DNA from: Stenotrophomonas_A sp035629025
GTDB taxonomy: Bacteria > Pseudomonadota > Gammaproteobacteria > Xanthomonadales > Xanthomonadaceae
Direction: 5' to 3'
Length of the DNA: 64,000 bases
Assembly (NCBI GenBank): GCA_035629025.1
Contig: DASPIU010000070.1
Coordinates: 104,265 to 168,264 of the forward strand
Shown: piece after piece, positions 9,013 through 17,435 of the stretch
Layout of the letters: every line of letters begins with the position of its first letter
Numbering within the stretch: position 1 is the stretch's first letter
Made by a program: the position numbers and the translations under genes
Notes under the pieces: generated by a model
Seen by the model: only the letters and a program-made list of their open reading frames with translations
Databases searched by the model: none
Told to the model about the DNA's origin: nothing

Positions 9013-9777
9013 TCAGCCCTTGCCGGCGGCGCTGGCGGCGGCCAGCAGCTGCCGTGGGCGCGGACCCTCGGCGCGGACGACGCGGACAAAGCCGTGTTCG
9101 CGCGCCAGCTCGCCGAGCCGCGCGCTGGCCACGACGGCGGGTTGCTCGCGCCAGCGCGCAAGTACGTCCTCCGGCAACTGCACCAGCACGCGCTCCAGTG
9201 CTTCGGCGCTGCTGATGGCGAGCACCGTGGGCCCGTGCAACGCGCGCAGCCGTGCCAGCAGCGCTGCAGAAAGCGGCAAGGGCACGCGTTCGTACACGTC
9301 GGCGCGGACCAGTGCGGTGCCGCGGCGGTGCAGTTCGGCGGCGAGCAGGCCGCGCCCGCCCGGCGCGGTGACCAGGCCCACGTGCGCCGCGGCGGCCAGC
9401 GCCGGCAGCGCGAGCAGGCCTTCGCTGTCCATGCGCGCGGGGGTCCGCACGGTCTGCACCCCGGCGCGACGCAGCGCGAGCGCCGTGCCTTCGCCCACCG
9501 CCAGCCACTGGTTTTCGGCAGCCGCCGCGGGCGCCCGCGCGGGCCACAGCCGCACGGCGGCGCGCACCGCCATCGGGCTGGTGAACACCACCACCGGTGC
9601 ATCCAGTGCCGCATCCAGCGCCGTGCGCGTCGCTTCGTCTTCCAGCGCCCGCAGCCGCCACGGCGAGACCGCGATCAGGTCCATGCCGAGGCGGCGGGCG
9701 CCATGACGCAGCGAATCGTGCTGGGCGGCGGGGCGCAGCGAGATCAGCGTCGCGGGCACGTGTGCAGGATCAGCCAT
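9013..9777 (-). CDS. hemD: Uroporphyrinogen-III synthase HemD
   Basis: About 254 residues. It closes hydroxymethylbilane to uroporphyrinogen III in tetrapyrrole synthesis. Seen are two alternating domains with the family features SLRPAAQHDSLRHGARRLG at the start, VVFTSPMAVRAAV, VGEGTALALRRAG, and the second-domain TVLAISSAEALERVL. The start is either the ATG at 9777 (MADPAHVP) or at 9786. It heads a minus-strand hemD-hemX-hemY operon and is divergent from the thioesterase gene at 9819, with only about 40 bases for both promoters. hemC is not in the window. Confidence 0.85.
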   Translation of the reverse strand: MADPAHVPATLISLRPAAQHDSLRHGARRLGMDLIAVSPWRLRALEDEATRTALDAALDAPVVVFTSPMAVRAAVRLWPARAPAAAAENQWLAVGEGTALALRRAGVQTVRTPARMDSEGLLALPALAAAAHVGLVTAPGGRGLLAAELHRRGTALVRADVYERVPLPLSAALLARLRALHGPTVLAISSAEALERVLVQLPEDVLARWREQPAVVASARLGELAREHGFVRVVRAEGPRPRQLLAAASAAGKG

Positions 9778-9818
9778 TGCGGGCATTATGCGATCCCTTC
9801 GCCCACCGGTGCCGTCTG

Positions 9819-10289
9819 ATGCTGCCATCCACGCCTTCCGCAGACGACCTGCGCCAACTGCAGGCGCAGTTCGCGGCGATGCCGCCGGTGGCGGCGATGG
9901 ACATCGCGGTGGACCGCTACGCCGATGGCAGCCTGTTCCTGCAGGCGCCGCTGGCAGCCAACGTCAACGACAAGGACAACGCGTTTGGCGGCAGCCTGGC
10001 CTCGCTGATGACCCTGGCCTGCTGGGGCTGGGTCAGCCTGCAGCTGCGCCTGGCCGGGTTGCAGGCCGAGGTCTATGTCGCCGACAGCCAGCTGCGCTAC
10101 CTGCTGCCGGTCTACGAGACCCTGCGCGCTGGCGCCGCGCCGGAACAGCCGGCCGAGCGCGAAACTTTCCTGGCCACGCTGCGGCAACGCGGCAAGGCGC
10201 GGCTGGGTATGGTCGCGCAGGTCCAGCTGGCCTCCGGGGCGCTGGCCGCCACCTTCAGCGGGCGCTTCGTGGCGATCGCGAAAGGGTAG
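9819..10289 (+). CDS. Putative thioesterase, YiiD C-terminal-like hotdog fold
   Basis: 156 residues with a single hotdog domain. Indicators are NVNDKDNAFGGSLASLMTLACWGW, the helix that carries the catalytic region in this family, and the following strands AEVYVADSQLRYLLPVYE and ARLGMVAQVQLASGALAATFSGRFVAI. The family is related to the C-terminal domain of E. coli YiiD and is assumed to hydrolyse acyl-thioesters; no substrate is known. There is no N-terminal acetyltransferase domain. It is divergent from hemD and followed after 32 bases by a small membrane-anchored protein. Confidence 0.75.
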   Translation: MLPSTPSADDLRQLQAQFAAMPPVAAMDIAVDRYADGSLFLQAPLAANVNDKDNAFGGSLASLMTLACWGWVSLQLRLAGLQAEVYVADSQLRYLLPVYETLRAGAAPEQPAERETFLATLRQRGKARLGMVAQVQLASGALAATFSGRFVAIAKG

Positions 10290-10321
10290 GATTGGCGCTT
10301 CGTTTCAGAGGGGGCAGACGA

Positions 10322-10738
10322 ATGCGACAGGGGATCCGGATCGCGCTGGGCGTGATGCTCATGCTGCTCGCGGGCACGGCCGTGGGCCTGGGCCAGCGCC
10401 GCAACCTGGGCGACATCCAGAACGCCTACGCCGCGGCCGTGCGCTGGAACGACTTTGAAACCGCCCTGGAAATGGTCGACCCGGCCTACCGCCTGGCCCA
10501 TCCGCAGACCGACCTGGAGCGCGAGCGCTACGAACAGGTGCAGATTTCCGGCTACCGCGAGCTGCGCACCAGCCCGGGCGGCAAGGACGAGGTGCTGCGC
10601 GACGTGGAACTGCGGGTGATCAACCGCAATACCCAGGCCGAGCGCATCGTGCGCGCCCGCGAGACCTGGCGCTGGGACCCGGAGGCGAAAACCTGGTGGC
10701 TCAGTTCCGGTCTGCCGGACCTGTGGAAGGGCGAATAG
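10322..10738 (+). CDS. Hypothetical membrane-anchored or exported protein, 138 residues
   Basis: An N-terminal hydrophobic segment (residues 5-22) without a clear cleavage site is followed by a soluble domain rich in charged residues, with the motif WNDFETALEMVDPAYR and a Trp-rich end (ETWRWDPEAKTWWLSSGLPDLW). The shape resembles small periplasmic NTF2-like or lipoprotein-like domains, but I cannot assign a family. GGGG at 10312 lies upstream of the ATG. It sits between the thioesterase and rhodanese genes in the same orientation. Confidence 0.65.
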   Translation: MRQGIRIALGVMLMLLAGTAVGLGQRRNLGDIQNAYAAAVRWNDFETALEMVDPAYRLAHPQTDLERERYEQVQISGYRELRTSPGGKDEVLRDVELRVINRNTQAERIVRARETWRWDPEAKTWWLSSGLPDLWKGE

Positions 10739-10810
10739 GGCCGCCCGCCCCTTCCGTGGCCCCCGCCGGGCTGTGCGACAATCGCCGCCCGCTAACAGAA
10801 CCGTGAAGCC

Positions 10811-11248
10811 GTGAATTTCCAAGAACTGCTGGCCTTCGCCGGGCGCAATCCGCTGCTGTCCACGCTGCTGGCCGGCCTGACGATCGCCATCATCTACACC
10901 GAAATCGCGCGCCTGTTCCGTGGCTATGCCGCGCTCAAGCCGGCCGAGCTGACGCGGCTGATCAACAACGATGGCGCGGTGGTGGTCGACCTGTCGGCCA
11001 GCGCGGACTTCGAGAAGGGCCATATCGCCGGCAGCCGCAACGTGCAGCCCGGCCAGTTCGGCCCGCAGCACAAGCTGGTCGCGGCCGCGCGGCAGTCGCC
11101 GGTGGTGCTGGTCTGCCGCAACGGCACGGCCTCGGCCGCCGCGGCCAAGCAACTGAAGAAGGCCGGCTTTGAAAAGGTGGCCTGGCTCGAAGGCGGCATC
11201 CCCGCCTGGCAACAGGCCGAACTGCCGCTGGTCAAGGGCCGCGCCTGA
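10811..11248 (+). CDS. Membrane-anchored rhodanese-like protein
   Basis: 145 residues with a GTG start. An N-terminal transmembrane helix (about residues 15-32) is followed by one rhodanese domain with the active-site cysteine in VLVCRNGTAS. It could carry a persulfide sulfur. The order rhodanese-secB-gpsA is conserved in many gammaproteobacteria (YibN in E. coli, where a glutaredoxin gene often lies between; it is absent here). Confidence 0.85.
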   Translation: MNFQELLAFAGRNPLLSTLLAGLTIAIIYTEIARLFRGYAALKPAELTRLINNDGAVVVDLSASADFEKGHIAGSRNVQPGQFGPQHKLVAAARQSPVVLVCRNGTASAAAAKQLKKAGFEKVAWLEGGIPAWQQAELPLVKGRA

Positions 11249-11345
11249 TCCTCCTCGCTGCCTGCGCGTCGCGCGCGACGCCCCCCGCGGCAGGCATGTG
11301 ATAATCCCGCTTCATCACTGATATCCGCTATTTCTGGAGCAAGAA

Positions 11346-11861
11346 ATGTCCGACGAAACCCAAAACGGCGCAGCTGTGCCGGCCGAGAACGCCGCCGGTC
11401 CGGCCTTCACCATCGAGAAGATCTACGTCAAGGACGTTTCTTTCGAATCCCCGAATGCCCCGGCCGTGTTCAACGAAGCCGTGCAGCCGGAGCTCCAGCT
11501 CAATCTGAACCAGCGCGTGCAGCGCCTGAACGAGAACGCCTTTGAAGTCGTCCTCGCCATCACCCTGACCTGCTCGGCCGGTGGCAAGACCGCCTATGTG
11601 GCCGAAGTGCAGCAGGCCGGCGTGTTCGGCCTGGTCGGCCTGGAGCCGCAGGCGGTGGACGTGCTGCTCGGCACCCAGTGCCCGAACATCCTGTTCCCGT
11701 ACGTGCGCACCCTGGTCAGCGACCTGATCCAGGCCGGCGGCTTCCCGCCGTTCTACCTGCAGCCGATCAACTTTGAAGCGCTGTACGCCGAAACCCTGCG
11801 CCAGCGCGCGCAGCAGGGCGAGACCTCGCTGGCCGACTCGGAGCCCGCCGGCAACGCCTGA
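11346..11861 (+). CDS. secB: Protein-export chaperone SecB
   Basis: 171-residue SecB. It keeps precursors unfolded and passes them to SecA. Family signatures are FTIEKIYVKDVSFESPNAP near the N-terminus, the peptide-groove strand FEVVLAITLTC, and CPNILFPYVRTLVSDLIQAGGFPPFYLQPINFEALY toward the C-terminus. An acidic Ala-rich tail closes the protein. TGGAGC lies upstream of the ATG. gpsA follows after 21 bases and is probably co-transcribed. Confidence 0.95.
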   Translation: MSDETQNGAAVPAENAAGPAFTIEKIYVKDVSFESPNAPAVFNEAVQPELQLNLNQRVQRLNENAFEVVLAITLTCSAGGKTAYVAEVQQAGVFGLVGLEPQAVDVLLGTQCPNILFPYVRTLVSDLIQAGGFPPFYLQPINFEALYAETLRQRAQQGETSLADSEPAGNA

Positions 11862-11882
11862 GCGTTGCCCGGCTGATCGCCG

Positions 11883-12908
11883 ATGAGCGGCGAAAAGAAG
11901 AAGATCGCCGTGCTCGGCGCCGGCTCATGGGGCACGGCGCTGGCCGCTCTGGTCTCGCGGCATGGCTATCCGACCGTGCTGTGGGGTCGCGACGCGGCGG
12001 TGATCGAGGCGATCGACCGCCAGCACGAAAACCCGCGCTACCTTCCGGGCATTGCCTTGCCGGAAGGACTGCGTGCGACCACCGACCTGGCCGCGGCGGT
12101 GCGCGATGCCGACTGGATCCTGGTCGTCGTGCCCTCGCATGCGTTCACCGAAACGGTGCGCCTGCTGGCGCCGCTGCGCCCGGCCGACGCCGGCGTGGCG
12201 TGGGCCACCAAGGGCTTCGAGCCGGGTTCCGGACGCTTCCTGCATGAGGTGGCGCGGGAAATCCTCGGTGAGTCGGTCCCGCTGGCGGTGGTGACCGGGC
12301 CTTCCTTCGCCAAGGAAGTGACCCTGGGCCTGCCGACCGCGATCACCGTGCATGGCGACGATGCCGAGTTCGCCCAGCAGGTGGCCGGCGCCATGCACGG
12401 CCCGACGTTCCGCGCCTACACCGGTGATGACATGGTCGGCGCCGAGCTTGGCGGGGCGATGAAGAACGTATTGGCTGTGGCCACCGGCGTGGCCGACGGC
12501 ATGCAGCTGGGCCTCAATGCGCGTGCCGGCCTGATCACCCGTGGCCTCAACGAAATGCTGCGGCTGGCCGCGGTTATCGGTGCGCGGCCGGAAACGCTGA
12601 TGGGTCTGGCCGGACTGGGTGACCTGGTGCTGACCTGTACTGGCGATCTGTCACGCAACCGGCGCCTGGGCCTGGCCCTGGGCCGCGGGCAGAGCCTGCA
12701 GGACGCGGTGCGCGAGATCGGCCAAGTGGTCGAATCCGTGCAGACCGCCGACGAAGTGATGCGACAGGCCGAGCACCACGGCATCGAGCTGCCGATCTCC
12801 AATGCGGTGCGCGCCGTGTTGCACGGCGAACTCACGCCCGAGGCGGGCCTGCGCGGCTTGCTCGCGCGCGAGCAGAAGCCCGAGTATCCAGCCACGCTGT
12901 TCCAGTAG
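11883..12908 (+). CDS. gpsA: NAD(P)-dependent glycerol-3-phosphate dehydrogenase GpsA
   Basis: 341 residues. It reduces dihydroxyacetone phosphate to sn-glycerol-3-phosphate for phospholipid synthesis. The dinucleotide-binding GAGSWGTALA is at the N-terminus. VTGPSFAKEV, the catalytic-lysine region GGAMKNVLAVATGVADGM, NARAGLITRGLNEM, and GLAGLGDLVLTC are in order. Normal length. The gene closes the rhodanese-secB-gpsA run and is followed by a strong hairpin at 12923-12947. Confidence 0.95.
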   Translation: MSGEKKKIAVLGAGSWGTALAALVSRHGYPTVLWGRDAAVIEAIDRQHENPRYLPGIALPEGLRATTDLAAAVRDADWILVVVPSHAFTETVRLLAPLRPADAGVAWATKGFEPGSGRFLHEVAREILGESVPLAVVTGPSFAKEVTLGLPTAITVHGDDAEFAQQVAGAMHGPTFRAYTGDDMVGAELGGAMKNVLAVATGVADGMQLGLNARAGLITRGLNEMLRLAAVIGARPETLMGLAGLGDLVLTCTGDLSRNRRLGLALGRGQSLQDAVREIGQVVESVQTADEVMRQAEHHGIELPISNAVRAVLHGELTPEAGLRGLLAREQKPEYPATLFQ

Positions 12909-12922
12909 GCGGGCGCATAGAG

Positions 12923-12947
12923 AAGCCCGGCATCAAGCCGGGCTTCC
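12923..12947. terminator. Hairpin between convergent gpsA and ax21
   Basis: Perfect 10-bp stem GAAGCCCGGC / GCCGGGCTTC over ATCAA. There is no T run. Its position between two convergent genes suggests a shared terminator. Confidence 0.55.
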
Positions 12948-12994
12948 GGTACGGCACGGGAGAGAGGGCGTGCCGCGCCTTTCGATGGCCGTGC

Positions 12995-13582
12995 TTACCA
13001 GCTGACGCGCGGGCCGATCATCCACTGCACGCCGCCGTTCTTGGTGTACAGCTTGGCCTCGCCGCTCAGCGCAAAGTTCGGGGTGAAGTTGAACTGGCCG
13101 CCCAGACGGCCGTAGAACTCGCCCTTGGGGTTGATGTTGTCGCGCTTGGCGTAGTCTTCGTACCCGGCCAGCACATAGGCCGAGAAGCGCGGGCCGAACG
13201 AGTTGTTGATGCCGCCTTCCAGCGCCCAGCCGTTGAAGTCCTTCCTGTTGCCCTGCGGATCGGTGTTCTGGTACGCCACGCGCGCCAGCAGGTCGGTGGT
13301 ATCGGTGACCGCGTAGTTGTAGCCCAGGCCGATGTTCCATTGGTTGGCCTTGACCTTGGCCGGGCCATCGAACTTCTGCTTGTTGTAACCGGCGAACACG
13401 TGGAAGTTCGGGTGGAAGGCGAACGAGCCCTTCAGGCCCCAGCCGTCGGACTTGCCCGCGGAACCGCTCGGGTTGGTCCTGACGTAGTCGCCTTCCACAT
13501 AGTTGTAGGAGATGTTTTCCGCGGCCGCGGCTGCAAACGGGAGGGCAGCTAGCAGGCCCAGAGCGAGCAAAGAAGTCTTCAT
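12995..13582 (-). CDS. ax21: Ax21-family outer membrane beta-barrel protein
   Basis: 195 residues. A cleavable signal peptide (MKTSLLALGLLAALPFAAAA) is followed by NISYNYVEGDYVRTN, the hallmark N-terminus of the Ax21/Omp family of Xanthomonas and Stenotrophomonas. Alternating aromatic beta strands end in a C-terminal aromatic residue (GPRVSW), which suits BAM-dependent insertion. The family was linked to XA21-mediated immunity in rice and to quorum sensing, but those claims were retracted; an outer-membrane role is safest. It is monocistronic between convergent gpsA and a 327-bp upstream region. Confidence 0.85.
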   Translation of the reverse strand: MKTSLLALGLLAALPFAAAAAENISYNYVEGDYVRTNPSGSAGKSDGWGLKGSFAFHPNFHVFAGYNKQKFDGPAKVKANQWNIGLGYNYAVTDTTDLLARVAYQNTDPQGNRKDFNGWALEGGINNSFGPRFSAYVLAGYEDYAKRDNINPKGEFYGRLGGQFNFTPNFALSGEAKLYTKNGGVQWMIGPRVSW

Positions 13583-13909
13583 CGGAGTACCTATTTATTG
13601 TTGGTGATCGGTGCCGGGCACGAATGCCATTGCGCAACCGACATGCGATTCTCGGTTCTCCGACGAAATCGCCACTGAATCCGCTCGTGAGCGCAGGATT
13701 AATCCTGCGCCTGATTGAGCGTAAAAATCTTGCATGTTCGCGCGGCAAGCGACACGCGTGCGCGATACGAATTTCCCATCACAAGAGCAATTGGGAAATT
13801 CATATGCATCTAGCGATTTCCAGGCACAAAACGGCACAAAGCTCTCGCCGTGAACTGCCCTATGCGCGACAGGTCTTCGGCAGCCGTGGCGGCTGTGGCT
13901 TGTGCAGTG
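13583..13909. other. Intergenic region upstream of ax21
   Basis: 327 bases between ax21 and the flavin reductase gene, both on the minus strand. AT content rises at 13690-13820, which includes AATTGGGAAATTC. It must hold the ax21 promoter, but I cannot pick a convincing -35/-10 pair. No reading frame or RNA is supported. Confidence 0.5.
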
Positions 13910-14464
13910 CTACGCGTTGCCGGCGAAGCGCGCAAAACCTTGCAGGAATTCACCCAGGCGCTTGCGCGTGGCCGCATCGGTCAGCTGGCCGTGCTCGTCG
14001 AACATCTGGCTGGCATGCGACACCAGCAGCCGCCCGCCAGACCAGTGACGCGTGCCAAGCGTGCGCAGAATCGGCAGCCAGGCCGTCTGCGACAGCAGTG
14101 TGCCGAAACTGCCGGGCGAAGCACCGATCACCGCGAACGCGCGATTGCCGAAGACCTGCGCGATGTCGCTGGAGGGGCGCGACAGCCAGTCGATCGCGTT
14201 CTTGAACACACCGGGCACGCCGTTGTTGTATTCCGGGGTCACCAGCAGCACGCCGTCGCTGGCCAGAACCTGTTCCTTGAGGGCGCTCACCGCCGCGGGC
14301 AAGCCATCGCGCTGCTCCACGTCGCCGTCATAGAGCGGAATGCCATGCAGCGTGGCCGGGGTCAGGGTGATGCCATCACCCGCGGCGGCTACCGCTGCAT
14401 GCAGCAGGGCGGTATTGAACGAGCCCGCGCGCAGGCTGCCGGAAATGCCGAGGAGTCGGACCAT
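13910..14464 (-). CDS. NADPH-dependent FMN reductase family protein
   Basis: 184-residue flavodoxin-like reductase. The phosphate-binding loop GISGSLRAGSFN is at residues 5-16. TPEYNNGVPGVFKNAIDWLSR and GASPGSFGTLLSQTAWLPIL are signature segments of the NADPH:FMN/azo/chromate reductase family. It would reduce flavins or quinone-like substrates in the cytoplasm. The start at 14464 (MVRLLGISGS) fits the family; an upstream extension does not. It lies 50 bases downstream of trmL on the same strand. Confidence 0.85.
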   Translation of the reverse strand: MVRLLGISGSLRAGSFNTALLHAAVAAAGDGITLTPATLHGIPLYDGDVEQRDGLPAAVSALKEQVLASDGVLLVTPEYNNGVPGVFKNAIDWLSRPSSDIAQVFGNRAFAVIGASPGSFGTLLSQTAWLPILRTLGTRHWSGGRLLVSHASQMFDEHGQLTDAATRKRLGEFLQGFARFAGNA

Positions 14465-14514
14465 GAGGTGCTCACGCGTCGAGGGGAAACCCATTATGCG
14501 CGGGACGCGTGGTG

Positions 14515-14994
14515 CTATTGCCCGCCAGGAAAGCCGAGCTGGCGCCACGCCTCGAACACCACCACCGCCACGCTGTTGGAAAGATTGAGGCTGCGGTTGC
14601 CCGGCTGCATCGGCAGGCGCAGGCGCTGTTCGACGGCGATGGCGTCCAGCACTTCCTGCGGCAGGCCACGGGTTTCGGCGCCGAAGAGGAAGGCATCGCC
14701 CGGGGCGAAGCGCGGTGAGTCATAGCGCACCTGGCCACGGGTGCTGAGCGCGAACAGGCGCTTGGGAGCGATGGCGGCCAGGGCGGCGTCGAGGTCGGCG
14801 TGGACCTGCAGGGGCGCGTATTCGTGGTAGTCCAGGCCGGCGCGCTTGAGCTGGCGATCGCTCAGGTCGAAACCGAGCGGTTCGATCAGGTGCAGCCGCG
14901 CGCCGGTGTTGGCACAGAGGCGGATGACGTTGCCCGTGTTGGGCGGAATTTCCGGCTGGTACAGCAGTACATCGAAAAAGTGGGATTCGCTCAT
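14515..14994 (-). CDS. trmL: tRNA (cytidine/uridine-34 2'-O)-methyltransferase TrmL
   Basis: 159-residue SPOUT methyltransferase that modifies the wobble base of tRNA-Leu. It has VLLYQPEIPPNTGNVIRLCANTG at the N-terminus, LFGAETRGLP for the AdoMet knot, and RSLNLSNSVAVVVFEAWRQ at the C-terminal knot. Compact SPOUT-only architecture with normal length. The flavin reductase gene follows on the same strand. Confidence 0.92.
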   Translation of the reverse strand: MSESHFFDVLLYQPEIPPNTGNVIRLCANTGARLHLIEPLGFDLSDRQLKRAGLDYHEYAPLQVHADLDAALAAIAPKRLFALSTRGQVRYDSPRFAPGDAFLFGAETRGLPQEVLDAIAVEQRLRLPMQPGNRSLNLSNSVAVVVFEAWRQLGFPGGQ

Positions 14995-15043
14995 CGGCGA
15001 ATTCTAGCCGCCACCGGCCGGCCCCCTGGCCGACCGGTGAGGA

Positions 15044-15514
15044 TCAGAACTGCGCCCGTGCGTTGACCAGGCCGCCGACCAGCGCTTCCAGCTGCACCGG
15101 CGAAGGCTGCAGATGCGGCACCGGCAGGTTGACGATGACCTGCCCCAGCAGTGCGACGACGGTTTCGGCGGCGTTGCCGGCGTTGGCACTGGCGACCGGG
15201 GTGGCGGCGCGGTCCAGTTCGGCGAGCTGCTCGGCGGAGGGGCGGACCTGGACCGAAGCCAGGGTCACCACGCGCTGGGCGGCAGCCTGCTCGGCCTGCA
15301 GTTCCAGGATCTGGCCAACCGTCGGCCGCACCTGCACCGAGGACAGGGTGGGGATGTCGCTGTTGAGCTCATGCTCGCGCTGGGCCAGCTGCTCGTTGGA
15401 CGGACGCACCTGCACGGTGTCCAGCGTGGTCAGGGTGGAAGCCTGGGCGCTCATGGAGCCGAAGACGGAACCGGCGGCGAGGGCGATGGCGACGCTCAGA
15501 GACTTGGTGTTCAT
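15044..15514 (-). CDS. Exported protein with repeated VQVRP motif
   Basis: 156 residues with a signal peptide ending near AQA at residues 21-23. The mature part contains three spaced repeats of the pattern L-x-x-VQVRP[ST]-x-x-Q (LDTVQVRPSNEQL, LSSVQVRPTVGQI, LASVQVRPSAEQL), with a weaker fourth PSPVQLEAL near the C-terminus. I do not recognise a family or function. It is soluble and probably periplasmic. The ATG at 15514 follows a weak AGGT. It stands alone, with about 350 bases upstream that carry no other gene. Confidence 0.65.
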   Translation of the reverse strand: MNTKSLSVAIALAAGSVFGSMSAQASTLTTLDTVQVRPSNEQLAQREHELNSDIPTLSSVQVRPTVGQILELQAEQAAAQRVVTLASVQVRPSAEQLAELDRAATPVASANAGNAAETVVALLGQVIVNLPVPHLQPSPVQLEALVGGLVNARAQF

Positions 15515-15568
15515 GGCGATACCTGTTTTGGTGTGGGTGAGCGGTGGTGTGGTAGTAAGGTAGTACAC

Positions 15569-15868
15569 CTAATCAGACGGGTCAAGCGGTATTTGGCTTT
15601 TCTCGATTCTGTTCAGTGAGTAGTCAGTTTTGATTCGGACCACTATCGCTGCATCGGGAATAGAGCAGGTCGCGTGCCAACTCCAACTCACTGATTTTCA
15701 TGGCTTTGTGTGGCGTGGTGCGTGTCCGCTGGCCGGACACTGCGGGGTCGCGGACACAGTCCGCCGGACTCTGCGCGCCGCCTGACTCAGCCGAGCCGCC
15801 CTCCGGACGGCGCCGTCGCCTTGCCAAACCGCCGGGCTGCGGCACAATCCGGGCTCTCCTTCGATGTG
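15569..15868. other. Gene-free region between divergent exported-protein genes
   Basis: About 300 bases. It contains a 7-bp stem hairpin at 15722-15740 (GTGTCCG/CGGACAC) and a third CGGACAC nearby at 15751-15757. Otherwise I see no coding frame, RNA or clear promoter. The AT-rich part at 15590-15650 probably carries the promoter of the VQVRP gene. Confidence 0.45.
15722..15740. repeat. Inverted repeat GTGTCCG-N5-CGGACAC
   Basis: Perfect 7-bp arms around CTGGC; a further CGGACAC follows 10 bases later. It may be an operator or part of a small dispersed repeat. Confidence 0.45.
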
Positions 15869-16216
15869 ATGAGCCCCATGCGCCTTCCGATTGCTGCCAC
15901 CCCGGTTGCCCTTGCGGCCCTTGTCGCCGTTACCGCCACCGCCTGCACCTGGGTGCCGATCGAAGCGGACGGCAAGGCGGTGCGCGTGCTCAGCCCGGGC
16001 GCGGTGCCGGCCGGATGCGAACAGAAGGGCGAGGTGGTGGTGTCGGTGAAGAACAAGGTCGGCTTCTACAACCGCAACCCGCTGCGGGTGCAGGAAGAGC
16101 TGGAAACCCTGGCCCGCAACGAGGCGCCGAGCGCCGGCGCCAACGCCGTCCAGGCGCAGGGCCAGCCTGCCGACGGCAGCCAGCGCTTCACCGCTTTCCG
16201 CTGCAGTGGTCGCTGA
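15869..16216 (+). CDS. DUF4156-like small lipoprotein
   Basis: About 115 residues. A signal peptide ends in a lipobox-like TATAC at residues about 22-26, followed by TWVPIEADGKAVRVL and two cysteines (AGCEQKG, FRCSG) that could form a disulfide. The pattern GCEQKGEVVVSVKNKVGFYNRN fits DUF4156 lipoproteins of unknown function. ATGs at 15869 and 15878 are both possible; neither has a clear ribosome site. It ends 101 bases before oleA. Confidence 0.65.
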   Translation: MSPMRLPIAATPVALAALVAVTATACTWVPIEADGKAVRVLSPGAVPAGCEQKGEVVVSVKNKVGFYNRNPLRVQEELETLARNEAPSAGANAVQAQGQPADGSQRFTAFRCSGR

Positions 16217-16317
16217 ACGGTTGTGCCGGGGGCCGACCCCGGACCTTGTAAAGATGCGGTGAAGGCTGGCAGGGGCTAGAATGACGACCCCTCGCCTGAC
16301 GCCATGGCGCTACTTCG

Positions 16318-17334
16318 ATGCTCTTCAAGAACGTCTCCATCGCGGGACTGGCGCACATTGATGCGCCGCACACGCTGACGTCCCAGGAAATCAATGCGCG
16401 CCTGCAGCCGACGTACGACCGGCTGGGGATCAAGACCGATGTGCTCGGCGACATCGCCGGCATCCACGCGCGCCGTTTGTGGGATGCCGATGTCCAGGCT
16501 TCCGACGCCGCCACCGCGGCGGCGCGCAAGGCCATGGAAGATGCCGGCATCACCGCCGACAAGATCGGCCTGCTGGTCAACACCTCGGTCAGCCGCGACT
16601 ACCTGGAGCCGTCGACCGCCAGCATCGTCTCCGGCAACCTCGGCGTCGGCGACCACTGCATGACCTTCGACGTCGCCAACGCCTGCCTGGCTTTCATCAA
16701 CGGCATGGATATCGCCGCGCGCATGCTCGAGCATGGCGAGATCGACTACGCGCTGGTCGTCGATGGTGAAACCGCCAACATGGTCTATGAGAAGACCATG
16801 GAGCGCATGACTTCGCCGGACGTGACCGAGCAGGAGTTCCGCGACGAACTCGCCGCGCTCACCCTCGGCTGCGGTGCCGCGGCCATGGTGATGGCGCGCG
16901 CCGAACTGACCCCGGACGCACCGCGCTACCGCGGCGGCGTGACCCGCTCGGCGACCGAGTGGAACAAGCTGTGCCGCGGCAACCTGGACCGCATGGTCAC
17001 CGACACCCGCATGCTGCTGATCGAAGGCATCAAGCTGGCGCAGAAGACCTTCATCGCGGCCAAGCAGGCGCTGGGCTGGGCGGTGGACGAGCTGGACCAG
17101 TTCGTCATCCACCAGGTCAGCCGCCCGCATACCGCTGCCTTCGTGAAGTCCTTCGGCATCGATCCGGCCAAGGTGATGACCATCTTCGGCGAGCACGGCA
17201 ACATTGGTCCGGCCTCGGTGCCGATCGTGTTGAGCAAGCTCAAGGAACTGGGCCGGCTGAAGAAGGGCGACCGCATCGCACTGCTCGGCATCGGCTCGGG
17301 CCTGAACTGCTCGATGGCCGAAGTGGTGTGGTAA
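16318..17334 (+). CDS. oleA: OleA, thiolase-fold fatty acyl condensing enzyme
   Basis: 338 residues. It joins two long-chain acyl-CoAs head to head to give a beta-keto acid, the first step of olefin synthesis. The thiolase fold resembles FabH. The nucleophile is Cys123 (VANACLAFINGM) and the catalytic base Glu97 (RDYLEPST), which correspond to the Cys/Glu pair known in Xanthomonas OleA with a 20-residue numbering offset. VIHQVSRPH and GEHGNIGPASVP supply the His and Asn. The gene starts the oleA-oleB-oleC-oleD cluster, separated from oleB by a hairpin. Confidence 0.92.
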   Translation: MLFKNVSIAGLAHIDAPHTLTSQEINARLQPTYDRLGIKTDVLGDIAGIHARRLWDADVQASDAATAAARKAMEDAGITADKIGLLVNTSVSRDYLEPSTASIVSGNLGVGDHCMTFDVANACLAFINGMDIAARMLEHGEIDYALVVDGETANMVYEKTMERMTSPDVTEQEFRDELAALTLGCGAAAMVMARAELTPDAPRYRGGVTRSATEWNKLCRGNLDRMVTDTRMLLIEGIKLAQKTFIAAKQALGWAVDELDQFVIHQVSRPHTAAFVKSFGIDPAKVMTIFGEHGNIGPASVPIVLSKLKELGRLKKGDRIALLGIGSGLNCSMAEVVW

Positions 17335-17383
17335 GCCGCCGCGCGCCGGCCCACGGCGTGCGACCCGCTGGCTGATCCAACAA

Positions 17384-17415
17384 CGAACGCCCGCGCCGCA
17401 AGCCGCGGGCGTTCG
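17384..17415 (+). terminator. Hairpin between oleA and oleB
   Basis: Perfect 12-bp stem CGAACGCCCGCG/CGCGGGCGTTCG with an 8-nt loop and no T run. It lies 20 bases before the oleB start and could attenuate or stabilise the transcript rather than end it. Confidence 0.5.
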
Positions 17416-17435
17416 ACTGTCTGCAAGGAATTCCG

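Noticed and set aside
13624..14205. Plus-strand open frame upstream of and across the flavin reductase gene
   Set aside because: No motif or ribosome site; it is antisense to a recognised reductase over much of its length.
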